Shown one piece after another: positions 44,301-56,252 of a stretch of 64,000 nucleotides of DNA; position 1 is the first letter of the stretch; each line of letters starts with the position of its first letter. Below the pieces are notes generated by a model. That model was not told the DNA's origin. It made no database searches and was given only the letters and a program-made list of their open reading frames with translations. The position numbers were made by a program, and so were the translations under genes. The stretch is from Lytechinus variegatus (lineage: Eukaryota; Echinodermata; Echinoidea; Temnopleuroida; Toxopneustidae), in assembly GCF_018143015.1 (NCBI RefSeq), contig NC_054742.1:14429632-14493631 (forward strand), in the 5' to 3' direction.

Positions 44301-47300
44301 AAATGCTTGATTTTTTTACACTGACAGTTTCCATTAGACCTGTTAATTCATACTGCTTGGCTCTTATTTAAATTTGATTCTTTATATCATTTTTTCTTAA
44401 TTAAAAATAGAGATCAAAAAATGAAAATTTTCTTGCCATATTACTTTCCACCAATAGAGGTCGTACACAAAAATATGCCCAAAATTCAAGTTTTTGAGCG
44501 CTCTGGTGAATACAAAAATTATTCCCACATTACTAACGATAAATAAATTAAAACTGTATGGAAATTAGTATTTTATTTCTTAATTTTTATTTTTCCACCC
44601 TTTTCTTGTTACCATAAAATCTCCAAATCTACATCATCAATTATCTTCAAAATATCATCAGATATGGGGACTTATTATGTCATGTGAACGAAACAAGTTC
44701 AAGGTCAAAAGGTCATCATGACGTCATCTAGACGCCATTTTGTAAAATCACATTATAAATCGTATCTTCATTATCAATTATCAAAAATTAACCATATTTA
44801 CATCACATAAACTTCAGGTCAAGGGTCAACTGTCCATGTCATCAAAGGTCATGTAAAGGTCACGACGTGCGCATACGCACGCGTCAAAAATTTCAAAATG
44901 ATCAAAATCGCTTTTTGACCAAAGTAGAGTATGTTTCATGTGATTTTAAGCATTTCAAAAATGTGCGCGTGCGCACGGTTACGCGCGCGTAACGGCACTA
45001 TAAAACATAGGATCGCCTTTTTTTTCATATCAATGCACCGATAATATAATTCTGAACAATTTGATACCTTGATCAACCTTCTACGACAAGTAATAAAGGA
45101 ATTAGCCTCCATCAAAGTTTACAGCACGCGGGCGCGCGCGCACTAACCATAGACAATATATGTGCAAAAACATGCCTTTACAAAATTCATTATAGCTCTT
45201 AAGGTAGTCCGTTGACCCCCATTTTTTTTTTCATATTCGAATAGAGTATGGATGGGAGATGTGATTTCATGTCACATTTGACCCGAAATTTTATCATGAC
45301 GTCATCAAAATGGCATCGGAACTCAAAATTCCCATTTTGCTACTTATGACGTCATCATAATTATGCAAATTTGACTCTAACTCTGTAAATATTTGTCAAT
45401 TTTCGTTCAGTTTTCAATATGTTGTAGCTGAGAACATGCTCTTCTTAATTTGATGGCTTCATTCACTTTTAAAGGAATGGATCATCCTGAAAAATGGCAA
45501 GTTATAGAGGCATGTCATTTTCGCTCATTTTATGTGCAATCTCTATGGGAAATGACTTTTTCTCAAAACTGGATTTTACATTCCTCTATTTCGCGAGCCA
45601 TATCTCCTTTTCTGTTTATTGGTTTTCTCTGAGCTTTGAGTATGTTGTAGCTGAGATTGTAAGCTATCGCATGTGTGGTCTCCATTTTCCGATCAGATGC
45701 CTGGATCATGCCCGTATTTCACTTGCAAAATTGGATTTCAGATCTTCTCGTTTTGCTTATGTGTTAAGTCTATGGGAAGCGTGTAGCTCAATGGGTAAGA
45801 CATCAGACTTGCGTCCTTAGGGTCCCCGGTTCGAACCCAAAAGTGGACATAAATTGTTTTTCTTTTTTTTTCTTTTCAACATTTTGCAAATGTTCCTTAA
45901 TCACCAGTACAAGGTATATAAGTTCAAATATCGCACAATTAAGTAGATTAAAATCGTTTTTAATAAGCCTATAACATGTACAATGTGTATCGCCTACACC
46001 TACATGTATTTCACATATTCTCATTTCCCTCTTTTTCAAGAGTATTCAACATATTCTTTTCATAAGAAAAGTTCAGTTTTCATGCTGATGATCATATTTA
46101 TCTCAATAAACATGCTGATTATCTTCGTGTTCATAAAATCAGAAACAGATCACCTAATTCGTCCTCATGACGAATTAAAATTCTAGTTTGCATTCAATTC
46201 CAATTGGAAATTCAGTTACAAAAATTGTAGATATATCTTACTTACTCCAAAAATTTATTTAAAACATCAATAGCTTAAATTGTACTGTATTAAGTGTGCA
46301 CTGCTGTTTCATTAATATACAGAAAATTTCATCATTCCTTGGGGAAAAAAAATTAAACGATTTAAAACTGTTTTAAAATGTTTTAAACAAAAAAAAAAAA
46401 AAAAAAAAAAAATTATTACAACCATGGTTTCAAGTCACATCACTAAATTCAAAGATCATTTAAGGTTATTGAACTGTGGCCATTTTGGAGGTAATTATTA
46501 GATTGCTGTCATAACTTTCAAAGTTTATAGATATACATGTAGTGTATAAAATATGGATATAGGGGTACTCAAGTACATCACTGTCAAGTCTTAGGTCACA
46601 TGATCAAGGTCGAATGTCATTTATTGTCAAGGAACATAGTATTATGTCATTATATGAATGGTGTTTTTTGTAAATAATTATTTTATAATAGTTTTCAAAG
46701 TCAGCACTGCTGCTATATTGAATCGCTTGGTGCAGGTGAGACTGCCAGAAGCGCTCTACTTGTTGCAGTTTAGATATTATACATGTATATGAAGTTTTTT
46801 ATATGGATTTTGTACAATGGTGCTTTAAATTCTTACTAATTTTTCTCAAACTTATTGAGATCCCTATGCCCCTAGAGTGCTCTATTTAATTCTATCTGTT
46901 GAGATATCAATAAATGACTAGTTTCAAATAAGCCTGTCAAAATCTACATACTTATATACATCCACCTTAAGAGTTGGAGCTGACATTAGCAGAGCTGCAA
47001 AGTAGTACGGATTTTCAGTATTTAGTACTGAAAAATGAGAAAAATACTGATGGTTTCATGCAAAATACTGATTTCTCAAGTTTCAGTTTTATGTGTTGTC
47101 CTATGGTATTTCTTTGAAAATACTGATTTCCTCGCCAAAATACTGATTTTCAGCTTTAGAAATACTAAAATGTTCTTGTTCAGGTTGGCAGCTCTGCATT
47201 AAATACAAAGCACATAAACAATTGTCAAAAAGGTTAGGGCCAAATGAATTAAAACTGAAACTTGTTATTGTTTTCCTTCCCCCTCCCTCAACTTTCTGTT

Positions 47301-50300
47301 GATTATTCAGCCCTTCAGGCAAACTGGTTCAGATTGAATATGCACTAAATGCTGTTGCTGCTGGTGCTCCATCTGTTGGTATCAAAGCATCAAATGGTGT
47401 TGTCATAGCAACAGAGAAGAAGCACAAATCTGTCCTTTATGAGGAACAGAGTGTTCATAAGGTAGAAGTCATCACAAAGAACCTTGGTATGGTATACAGC
47501 GGCATGGGACCAGACTACAGGTAAGTTTGTCAAGTACTGATGTGATCTACTTGTAACGTTATATAGAAGGAAAAAAACATGCTCTCCATAATACCTGTTA
47601 GAGATAAACATCATACTGTATGGAATGTATTCATAACATCAATACATTCATATGAAAACACACTTATTTAAGTTTAGATCTCATATCTTTTTCCACTGTG
47701 TAGAGGGTAGTCTAATGGGGAGTGAAGATTTGAATGTCATCCAATATAAATCTCTGGCAGTGACTTTTCTTTTTTCTTCATTTTATATCATGAGATTTAC
47801 AATTTTAGAAAAGATCTACATTGCTGGTTAGTTCTTTTGTCATGAAGAAACATACTTTTATTCACACATGATTTACTACATAGTCATTGTTATCTCATTA
47901 ATACATATTAATAGATTTATTGCACAGGGAGTCTTATTCTTCCTGTTTAGTGGGGGTTTTTTCACATCATTTTAACAGATAAAGAATGCCAAACTCTGAT
48001 AACCCTTTTAATTGCTGGACTTATGTATTTGATGGAAATATGATAGTTATTTATGTGGTAAGGAATAATGTATTTGTTCATCTTTTGTTTAAAATGAAAC
48101 AGGCTGATGGTGAGACAAGCAAGAAAACTAGCTCAGAATTATTTCTTACAGTATCAAGAGCAAATCCCTACATGTCAGCTCGTCCAAAGAGTAGCATCTG
48201 TCATGCAGGAATACACTCAGAAAGGGTAAGGATGCTCAAAGAGAGTGGTTGCAACACTGAACACTCCACTAATATTTATTATTCTTGAAAAGGTAGACAT
48301 CTGAAATTATTTCACTAAATGAACCTGCATAATTATATATACATGCATATATGTACATACATCATTTGGAATTGTGAGACCTCTTGAAATTGTTTAAAGC
48401 CTGTGTATAGCTTTGGTAAAGGGTCAATTATGTGATTGATAATCGAATATCATCTAATGTGACAGTCTTACTAAAGCGTAGAGACCGTTAGATATTTTTC
48501 CAAATGCACTTCTCTGAGAAATTTTCAAATATTCAAATCTTGGATATATAGCGCCCTCTCTCGGCGATGCTTGTTTTAAATTAAAAAATGGGCATTCAAG
48601 CACTTATCTTATAAATTTAGTGATTAGATATCCAAAGGTTACAGACAAAGAAATATCTTGAAAGTTTCAGCCCATTCCATGATTTGGAATAGGATTTAAT
48701 TGAAAGACAAAAACATACAGATATTCTAATTTGATCGGGTGACCCGATCAAGTTAGATTTTCATGTAAAATCGCAAAATTTATCCTGTAAAACACATTTT
48801 CATTTCATATCCTCCACATCATAACTGTTATAGGGCATATCCATTTATATTAGCTAGCAATGAATTGGAATAGTGAAAGGTGCATTTTGGTGGATTTACC
48901 AAAACTATACACAAGCTTTAAATGTAGTCATTACCAGAATATGTATATATCTATATTTCTATCTGACCTGTATCTGTATGTTTTTTCCAATTCCATGCAT
49001 ATTTGATCCTCCAAAGAATACTAGTATAATACAAGAGAGAAGTGGTATTCTAACTACAGATGTAATATATTGTTCAGCAGCACATTCTGTCAATAAAATG
49101 ACATTTTCATATAGGTATACTTTCACTTATAAATACTATCTGTTCCCATAAGTTTGACAATGCTTTTACTATGTTGGCTTTGTTAGAAGATGACCAGCTC
49201 ATGAAAGACTACACACATGTTTAACTGGTGTACATGTACAACTTAATTCTGTTTAACCCCTTCTAGCTTGTTATGATGATGTGGTGATGTCATTATACAT
49301 TGTAGGAATGAGTTTCGGCATTGTTTCATGAAGGCATCAGCACTGAAAAGTTGTCTTTATATGCAGTTACTGTAGAATGATGAGGGCCTCTCGACTAATT
49401 AAAACCAAAGATTCAACCGAAATTGTCATTGAATGACAACTACCCATATGACATCCCATATGAAACGATGTATTTGGTCTGTCTGTAAGGGTGGAAATTT
49501 GCAGATTCAACAACAAGAAATGAATATATACACATATACATGTATATCTTTATATGAAATATATGTCAACATTTAATGACAAAATAGGACTTACATGCAT
49601 TCCTTTCCAGCACATCAGATCAGGTTTGTCATGATATGATGTCTTTTATTCCTCTTACAGTGGTGTACGTCCTTTTGGTGTTTCTTTACTTGTTGCTGGT
49701 TGGGATGCTGATGAAGCCAGACCATACCTATTCCAGTGTGATCCCTCAGGGGCATACTTCCCTTGGAAGGCTACAGCCATGGGCAAGAATCATGTCAGTG
49801 GAAAGACATTTCTAGAGAAGCGTTACAATGAAGACATGGAGCTTGAAGATGCAGTCCACACAGCCATTCTCACACTTAAGGTAGTTTATTAATAAATAAT
49901 TATTTAGGCTTGAAACAGGTGTTCAACATATTGATATGGTCTTTCAAACTGGAAAAATAAAAATTTTTGCTGTGCAATTGAAAATGAGTTCGTAAAGCGA
50001 GATTTTGTGCCCATCAGGGAGAGTAATTTATCAAGCTTGGTTATAAATAGTTATGAATATTCTTACATGTAGTTGAGAGACAAAATACCTGATGCATTGA
50101 TCAATTTAACATGTTTTTCTAGTTGCAATACTTTTTTGATATGGATGGCTATACATTGTTCCTTCATTTCTATCTCACTTTTTTAGCCCTATCCAGGCCA
50201 TGGGGGGGGGGGCCTCGGAGGCTACCCTCAACAATATGTGCAATAGTTTTGTTGCGCAAATGTTTTTTATTACTGTGCCGCTCGCTTAATTTTTACTTTT

Positions 50301-52973
50301 AAATCTTGCGCAAATTTTGAGACCAATTTTGCGTCACCCGGGTACACGGTTCCAAAATTATGCAACATTATGTAAGTGCATGTCAGACCAAAAATTGCTC
50401 AAGAATATGATTTTGTGTACAAAGTCATTGCAAATTGTGTTTTCAACCAAAAATCTTAAATGTATGATTATTTTTAGTTTTGCTGGACTAAATGTTTTAT
50501 TTTTTGCTGTTTATGATCTTAGAAGAGTCCTCAACAAATTTCATTGAAAAAACAATGAAGAACAAGAGATAAAAAAAAAAAAACCCAAAGAAATACATAA
50601 GAAATTGATCTGATGTAGCAATTTTTTGTCATATACACTTGCTAAGGACACTACAAAGAGTTTCTTTACCAAATATTAGAACATTTAGAGATTTATTTAG
50701 GAAGTTAAAGGAGAATGAAACCATTGGAAAAAGATAGCTTGTGTGAAAACAGAAAAATCAAAGAAACAGATCAACAAAAGTTTGAGAAAAATCGGACAAA
50801 TAACGAGAAAGTTATGAGCATTTGAATATTGCGATCACTAATGCTATGGAGATAGCAAATTGGCAATGCGACAAAGATGTGTGATGTCACTTGTGAACAA
50901 CTCTCCCCATTACTTTAGTATATATTTCACTTGAATTGCCTCTTTTATCACATCTATCCATAGATCATGTGTTCTTTCTACATGAGGGCATGTAATACAT
51001 ATTTTTTAAGAATACATCATGGATAGAGAGTTTGTATCATCATAAGAAAAAGCAAAAAGAGACATTTTGAGGGTATTTTATAGTCCACCAAAGGGAAAGT
51101 TGTTCATCAGTGACATCACACATCCTTGTTGCATTGCCAATGGGAGGATCTCCATAGCATTAGTGATTGCAATATTAAAATGCTCATAACTTTCTCATTA
51201 TTTGCCTGATTTTTCTCAAACTTTCTTTATTCTTATTCTTTGATATTTCTGTTTCTACACAAGCCTATTTGTTCCAAAGGTTTCATTCCCCTTTAAGGAA
51301 AAAAGTATGATTTTACATAGGCCTACTAATTACACAAGAATTAGCATAATCACTTAATAGCAATTTGCATTAAATTAATTACTACACAATTTTGTAGATT
51401 ATGTCCCAGACAACCTGCGTGCCAATTTTCGGCTCGATCACATGGTCGGCAGTCGAGATCTCAAGGGGGGGGGGGCCTGGGAAGCCATTGAAGTCAATGT
51501 ATTATTGGCCTGGTTCCTTACATTTAGAACCAGGCTGATAATATATACATTGCAGTCAGTCGGCAAGCCCTGAAAAAGTAGCTTCTTTTATCCAAGTGAT
51601 ATTCATGACTATAGGGTTTTTGCATTATTAATGAGCTTGGTGCGAAGCAAAACACCTCTTTTTATTCTGCCATTGCTGCTCTAAATATTAACCAAATTTC
51701 ATGTTTTTGGTATCTTTGTAAAGAAGAAGAATCATTCTTTCAGGTCATGTGTTTAGAATTTTCAAAAAATATTGTAATATAGAGAAAACTTTTGATATAA
51801 AACATGAAACAAAATGATTTTTTTCATGCAACAAATGTTGTTTTCACACTTGATTTCTGTTTGAGCACAAATGATTTTTAGATCATAATAAAGCTGAAGA
51901 TCTACGCTTTAATATGATATAATTTGTATAAGAAGATGTATCTTAGATGGGTCAGCAGCCAGCTTTTCATAGGCCAAGTACATTTAGCAGCTCAAAAACA
52001 AGAATACTGCACTCTGATTGGTCACAGAGACCACACACCCACGCTAATTCCAATGTTCCCCACACTGGGCCTCTGCAAGGTCACACTCACCATGTGGTAA
52101 TCTCTTCAAATAACCCGCGCCTGTTGTGAAAACATTATTCAGCCAATCAGAACTCTGGATTTTATGTTACTCAGAAATTTTAGAAATCTCGTCTTGCATC
52201 TTGATGGAAAAAGCTGGCTGCTGACCCATCTAAAAGATGCCACATATCAAGAGTGACATTGTAAGAAAGTATAGAGTTTGAGCTTTCTGATGATATAAAT
52301 AATGTTGGTACCTGAAACACAAAATGTTGCACAATTTGCAAGTGAAAACAGAGGAAGAAAATTCTGTTTGATGCATCTTTTCTGGTAAAAATTCACTTAT
52401 TTATCAAAATATTTTATTCAAAAGAAATAACCAATATGAAAAAGTAACATTTACTCTTCTCAATGGTACAAAAATAATCAATTTTACTCCAGGAGAAAGT
52501 GGTTAAATTCTTTGAGAAAGAAAGTCTCACAATTCACGAGATTTTGCAGGGACATGAATTCAGCCACGAGAGGACTTGGATAAATCTTGCCCATTTGCTC
52601 ATTAACACAGGGGCTTGCCGACTGACTGATTGACTTCAATGGGGCGAATTATGTATTCATGAGGTCATATCTTGGGGGGGGCCACGGACCAATTCCCATC
52701 ATATTTTGGTTGTGGGGGTTTTTCATCATGCTCTACCAAAACTATGGTATAAAAAATGCTGAAATGCATAAAGTGAAAATTGGTGATATCACAGTTCGGT
52801 ACTCTACAGCAGCTAAGCTTTAATGCCCATCATCCTTTTCTTGTTATCTTCTATAGGAAAGCTTTGAAGGTCAAATGAACGAGGACAACATCGACATAGG
52901 AATATGTAATGAGACAGGATTCAGAAGGCTTGCTCCTGCAGAAGTAAAGGATTATCTTGCATCAATAGCATAA
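41316..52973 (+). CDS. PSMA2, 20S proteasome subunit alpha type-2 (whole gene, 5 exons)
   Basis: Coding join of the five exons at 41316, 47311, 48103, 49661 and 52857: 708 nt, 235 residues (human 234). The N-terminus [16 protein letters not shown] continues into KLVQIEYA, the proteasome alpha-type signature that forms the gate and H0 helix of the outer ring. Further landmarks are the KSVLYE region, [39 protein letters not shown], the KATAMGKN loop, FLEKRYN, and a C-terminus ending VKDYLASIA. As an alpha subunit it has no N-terminal catalytic Thr. It builds the ring that docks regulatory particles, in cytosol and nucleus. Relative to human it has one residue fewer at the N-terminus and two more in [10 protein letters not shown] (137-146). 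All introns are GT-AG and phase-consistent. An in-frame TAA at 41286-41288 precedes the ATG, which has A at -3. Confidence 0.97.
41765..42965. mobile_element. older MITE interrupted by the fold-back element
   Basis: The outer inverted ends AAGGGGTCCTAAAGCTAGGC (41765) and GCGTAGCTTTAGGACCCCCT (to 42964) enclose the 892-bp element. Without the insert the MITE would be about 300 bp. A third stretch, TAAAGCTACGCAC near 41551, is related. It lies in PSMA2 intron 1. Confidence 0.7.
41915..42806. mobile_element. 892-bp fold-back element with 438-bp arms and 9-bp TSD
   Basis: The arms 41915-42352 and 42369-42806 are reverse complements with about four mismatches, around a 16-nt spacer. The tips read TAGTCTTGAGG and CCTCAAGACTA. 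The identical 9-mers GGTGTTCTC at 41906-41914 and 42807-42815 are the target duplication. A 9-bp duplication with very long inverted ends fits Mutator-like (MULE) or related fold-back elements. Each arm also contains its own perfect hairpin (ACCTTCCTACGC, CTAAT, then its complement) and a block with CCGGAAGTACGTCA and a good splice-donor context (CAGTTAG then GTAAGA). There is no open frame of transposase size. The near-identity of the arms implies a recent insertion or ongoing correction. Confidence 0.92.
42966..44190 (+). other. PSMA2 intron 1, mostly unexplained
   Basis: 43770-43990 is a fragment of the repeat also seen at 25515-26190 and 50190-51500 (ATGTGCATGTCAGACCCCAA). The remainder is not recognised. 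Confidence 0.5.
44197..44560 (+). repeat. interspersed repeat, uninterrupted copy
   Basis: Colinear with 33246-34070 but lacking the 428-bp insert. It contains GGCAATGTTTGGCTTATTTT and CACAAAAATATGCCCAAAAT. Confidence 0.75.
44600..45770 (+). repeat. GACGTCATC-rich, GCGCGC-bearing repeat-like region
   Basis: Contains several GACGTCATC motifs (about 44709, 45299, 45347), alternating GCGTGCGCACG tracts near 44865-44990 and 45125-45140, and TATGGGAAATGACTTTTTCT near 45545. It looks like composite repeat material. I see no coding exon. Confidence 0.4.
45775..45849 (+). repeat. tRNA-like sequence (pseudo-tRNA or SINE head)
   Basis: TAGCTCAATGGGTAAGA (A box) and GGTTCGAACCC (B box) at normal spacing, with a 7-nt anticodon loop CTTGCGT whose centre would read TGC. 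The anticodon stem has two mismatches, and the T and acceptor stems fail to pair, so it is not a working tRNA. A T-rich stretch follows within 20 nt. Confidence 0.6.
46389..46412 (+). repeat. poly(A) run
   Basis: Twenty-four consecutive A, possibly the tail of a retroposed sequence. No head was identified. Confidence 0.8.
46990..47196. mobile_element. small TIR element next to PSMA2 exon 2
   Basis: Starts CAGAGCTGC and ends GCAGCTCTG. The interior repeats AAAATACTGAT about five times in both orientations. It lies 114 bp upstream of exon 2. The CATTA flanks are suggestive of a duplication but not exact. Confidence 0.6.
47311..47520 (+). CDS. PSMA2 exon 2
   Basis: Acceptor ATTCAG, donor GTAAGT. 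Encodes [14 protein letters not shown] through SGMGPDYR. It completes Ser13 and ends on AG of Arg83. Confidence 0.96.
47521..48102 (+). other. PSMA2 intron 2
   Basis: A 582-bp GT-AG intron, AT-rich. Nothing further recognised. Confidence 0.85.
48103..48225 (+). CDS. PSMA2 exon 3
   Basis: Acceptor AAACAG, donor GTAAGG. Encodes [13 protein letters not shown] through VMQEYTQK, ending GG of Gly124. Confidence 0.96.
48226..49660 (+). other. PSMA2 intron 3
   Basis: A 1.4-kb GT-AG intron. It contains the short palindrome TTGATCGGGTGACCCGATCA near 48732. No repeat family recognised. Confidence 0.8.
49661..49880 (+). CDS. PSMA2 exon 4
   Basis: Acceptor TTACAG, donor GTAGTT. Encodes [14 protein letters not shown] through AILTLK, including the two-residue insertion relative to human. 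Confidence 0.96.
50190..51500 (+). repeat. interspersed repeat in PSMA2 intron 4, split by a MITE
   Basis: Colinear with 25515-26190: GGGTACACGGTTCCAAAATTA, AAGTGCATGTCAGACC, then after the MITE the segment with GTGCCAATTTTCG, GAGATC and a G-run. The MITE at 50705-51296 lies inside it and is absent from the other copy. Confidence 0.7.
50705..51296. mobile_element. palindromic MITE flanked by TTAA
   Basis: TTAA at both edges (50705-50708 and 51293-51296). Left end AAGGAGAATGAAACC and right end GGTTTCATTCCCCTT are inverted copies. The arms are long: GAGAAAGTTATGAGCATTTG faces TGCTCATAACTTTCTCATTA. It resembles 6531-7133. Confidence 0.85.
51553..52628. mobile_element. fold-back element in PSMA2 intron 4
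   Basis: Left tip CAGTCAGTCGGCAAGCCCTG and right tip CAGGGGCTTGCCGACTGACTG are inverted copies with one mismatch. Flanking CCATTGAAGTCAATG and TTGACTTCAATGG are also inverted. It contains the smaller element at 51944-52232. Confidence 0.7.
51944..52232. mobile_element. nested TIR element with perfect TIRs over 20 bp long
   Basis: TAGATGGGTCAGCAGCCAGC then TTTT on the left is matched by AAAA and GCTGGCTGCTGACCCATCTA on the right. TA at the edges would fit a Tc1/mariner-type target. The interior has CTGATTGGTCA and AGCCAATCAGA facing each other. 289 bp, no coding capacity. Confidence 0.8.
52857..52973 (+). CDS. PSMA2 exon 5
   Basis: Acceptor CTATAG, phase 0. Encodes [17 protein letters not shown] to YLASIA, with stop TAA at 52971-52973. 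Confidence 0.97.
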   Translation, partial: ESFEGQMNEDNIDIGICNETGFRRLAPAEVKDYLASIA

Positions 52974-54650
52974 CATTTCATCAATATTTTCATATCTTCC
53001 TACCTGCCACATGTGCCCTTTCTATTTGGATACCTTTTCATGGAACTCTTTGTTTTATATTTCATGTATGGAATGATTGAATAATGAATATGACTTATGA
53101 GTGATCATTTTCACTTTGTGCCCTACCTTTAAAAAAAAAACAACGCTGGGGAACTGATTCATTTTTTTAATTATTTTTTTAGAGTCATATATTGATTGCA
53201 ACCATAAAAATGGGATTAATCAAATGATCATAAAGATATAGCAAAATTAAATCAGAGTGCCATTATTATGATACAGGAGCAAGTTAAGTTAGTGTGCAAC
53301 AGTCAGTATCAGTACAGATTTTTCTCAAACCTTAGCTCTTAAAAAAAATCTTTTATCAGTCACTGTGATGCCAGATACTCATTGTATATGAATTAGAATG
53401 GGAAATTTCTTGTTTTTTATGTCAAACATGAAACTTGATTGCCTTGAGCCCCCCCCCCCCTCCCCCTCCCCTGATGATATGATAGACAGACATGTGTATA
53501 CCGAGGTATCTCAAAAAGATAGGCAGTGGTTAGGTAGCAAGATATGATAAGTTGTACATTGTATTTGCATAAAATGTAATTAAAAAGAAAGATTACCCTT
53601 TCTTATTGTATATTGTCGGTTCTAATGTATGATAATGGCTAATTTGTGATTCCTGGAAATATCTTTGTCTTGTTCCACAAGAGTTGTGAAATGATATTTT
53701 TTCCTTTTTTTCAGCCACAATATTATGTTTATTTGTTTAGCAGTCACTTCTGTGAATCTTGGTGCAGTCTGATATCAGTCTGAACCATTCAGTTTGGGGT
53801 ATTGATATACTACCACAATGTTATCCTGGATTAATATTAGCAGCATTATTTATCCTGATTTGATGTTGCTATCACACACAAGCACCATGGAGATCTGGAA
53901 TGTGTTTGAACTAAGGGAATCCAAATAGGAGATCACCATGAAGATTGGGGATGTTGAAGTATCCATCGGTTGCTTTTAAAAAGATGCTTAGAAAAAAGGA
54001 CATACACATAGCAGTTTCCCATAAAATCTGTGACCAGTGATTTCCCATTACTGTTGCATATACATGTAATTTGGAAATTATGATGCATCATCTCTTGTCA
54101 AAGTTGTTAACAAGCCGTGAATACATGCATATAAGTGAAGTTAATTATATATAAAAAGAGATCAGGTCAGTTCAATTTATTCGTTTTCTCAGCATAAAAA
54201 ACAATATACAATATGTACAAGAATTAAGATGACATCTATGAGAGAAAAAAGGAAACTACAGAAAAGGTTAATGAAAACTTGTGAGTTGTAGCTCCCAGTA
54301 ATTTGATTAAAATACATAACAAAATTCAATGAAAAAAATATACACAGTTACACATTGCATCAGAAATCACCAGCATACATGTAATTGTTTAAATGTAAAA
54401 AAAAATCCTTTCTTAATGGATATACATGCAATTCCTTGTCAATTTCCACATCTCCACAACTTCATAACGTATATTTTTACCTCAGGATCAAAACACCAAG
54501 TGGTTTAACAATTTTATTTCATTTCTTGCAGTTGTAAATCTTTTCTTTCTTTGTAAAAGAGAGAAGTAGCTGACATATGAACTAATATTATGTTTTATTG
54601 TGTTTAGATTTTATTAATTGATTCCTTTTCTAAGCAAATATTCAAATAAA
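52974..54650 (+). other. PSMA2 3' untranslated region (extent uncertain)
   Basis: Follows the PSMA2 stop. The first canonical AATAAA is at 54645-54650 and another at 54939-54944. A closer non-canonical signal could shorten it. It holds a C-run near 53448. The stretch at 54170-54360 may be a LINE-type 3' tail, uncertain. Confidence 0.4.
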
Positions 54651-56252
54651 GATACTGATGATACTATGAGATGTGGCTGATTAACCATGCATAGTTTATG
54701 CATTGTTCTCTTTTACAGGAAATTGTGCATTACATGTATAGTACCTAATTTTTTTTTTATTGAAAGAAGGGCAATGGTGCTCTCAGAAAATTCCCAGTTC
54801 GTTATTTAAACATTGTACCTTATGAGCTTGTAATCCTCTGTAAATTATCCAACTCTTCATGAGATTAGAAGTCGTATGGATGGCATACATTAAACGTTTT
54901 GTTCAACAAGTTTTTGTGTATAATTGAAATCTTCTGTAAATAAAGGACAATTTTTGTTTAGTTTGTAGTCCACAGAATGTGTGTTAATACAGTGCATATC
55001 AATGAAAAGTTTAGAGTCAATTCCTGGAAATTGAAGAATATACAAGAAATATATATTCTTGGGTTTAGGTCTCATCTATCAAATGAAAGTATATATTTTG
55101 ACAGAATGTTACACTTGAGTGAGCACTATCCATTTTTGTAAAGCTTGCAGAAATAAATTTGCACAGAAATTATCATTTTCACAGACACTGTGTCAAAGGA
55201 AAAAGGCGAAAACAAACTGACCGTTCAGTACATTTCTCATACATGTCTTTTACATTTTTTAGCCAACTGAAATAAAACATGCATTTAAACATTTTGTAAT
55301 AACTTTGCCACCCAAATTAACATTTTAACCACAGGTAAGCACAGCCTTTACCTTTTTCATGCCAGCTGGATCTGAATGTAAACAAAAGTCTATTTCAGAC
55401 ATCTCCAGTATTTTTTCATTAATTTTTATCATTTAAAGTAGGTTTAGATTTCATATTTGATTGTTTCTCAACACTTTTCCCAAGTTTGACAATGATTGAC
55501 AAAATGAAAATTAAGCATATGCCATTCTTTAAAGTTCTTTTTAATGTCAATCACAGCTCCATATATTAAAGCAGATACATGTATCATCACAATGGCCTTA
55601 GTGTGTGAGGGGGGGGGTGCAGTGGTGCTCTTTGAAGTGTGTTGGGCAAGGAAACAAAGTTGAAGAGATAAAGGATATCTGCAAATCAATGTTTCTAGCT
55701 AAAGCCCATGTGTTCATGATGATTAACATCTACCTTTATCCAACGTTCTCGCTCCCACGCGTCACGCTTGTCGGCCGCCGACAACCCTGAAAATTTTCAG
55801 AGCAAATCCGACAACCGTGGCCGACAACTGTAAAACAGGCCTAGATCTACACACAAAAAAAGAATATATTAAAAAAAAACAATTTGCTTTTCAGATCCTA
55901 AAATAAACTTGTCGATTATTTCGTACACGATTTCTTCCCGGGATTTCTTTGACTCACTCAAGCATGGACCTACGATACGACCTCGGCTCGAGGCCCAAGA
56001 TGTTTACCTCGCATTTGCGTATCGCGTTGTCTGTGAAATGATAGTAAATACGCTCAAAAATAACCACATACATGTTCATGTACATTTATTTCCAAGTTGT
56101 GCGCTAATCATTTTTCATGATTTTCAAAAGTCAAGTGAGTGGAAAGATTTTTTGACGGTTATATCGCCATTTGCTTGACGAGATCTGTACCAATGTTTAC
56201 ATTTGGAAAATGCTTTAGGATATTACAAATAGTTTAACATGATTATTCTACA
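54651..56252. other. no gene seen
   Basis: AT-rich with a G-run near 55611. No coding similarity. Confidence 0.45.

Noticed and set aside
45494-45540. [11 protein letters not shown]-like start as PSMA2 exon 1
   Set aside because: Superficially like human MAERGYSFSL, but it has no fitting donor and lies in repeat-like DNA. The exon at 41316-41353 fits in sequence, phase and donor.
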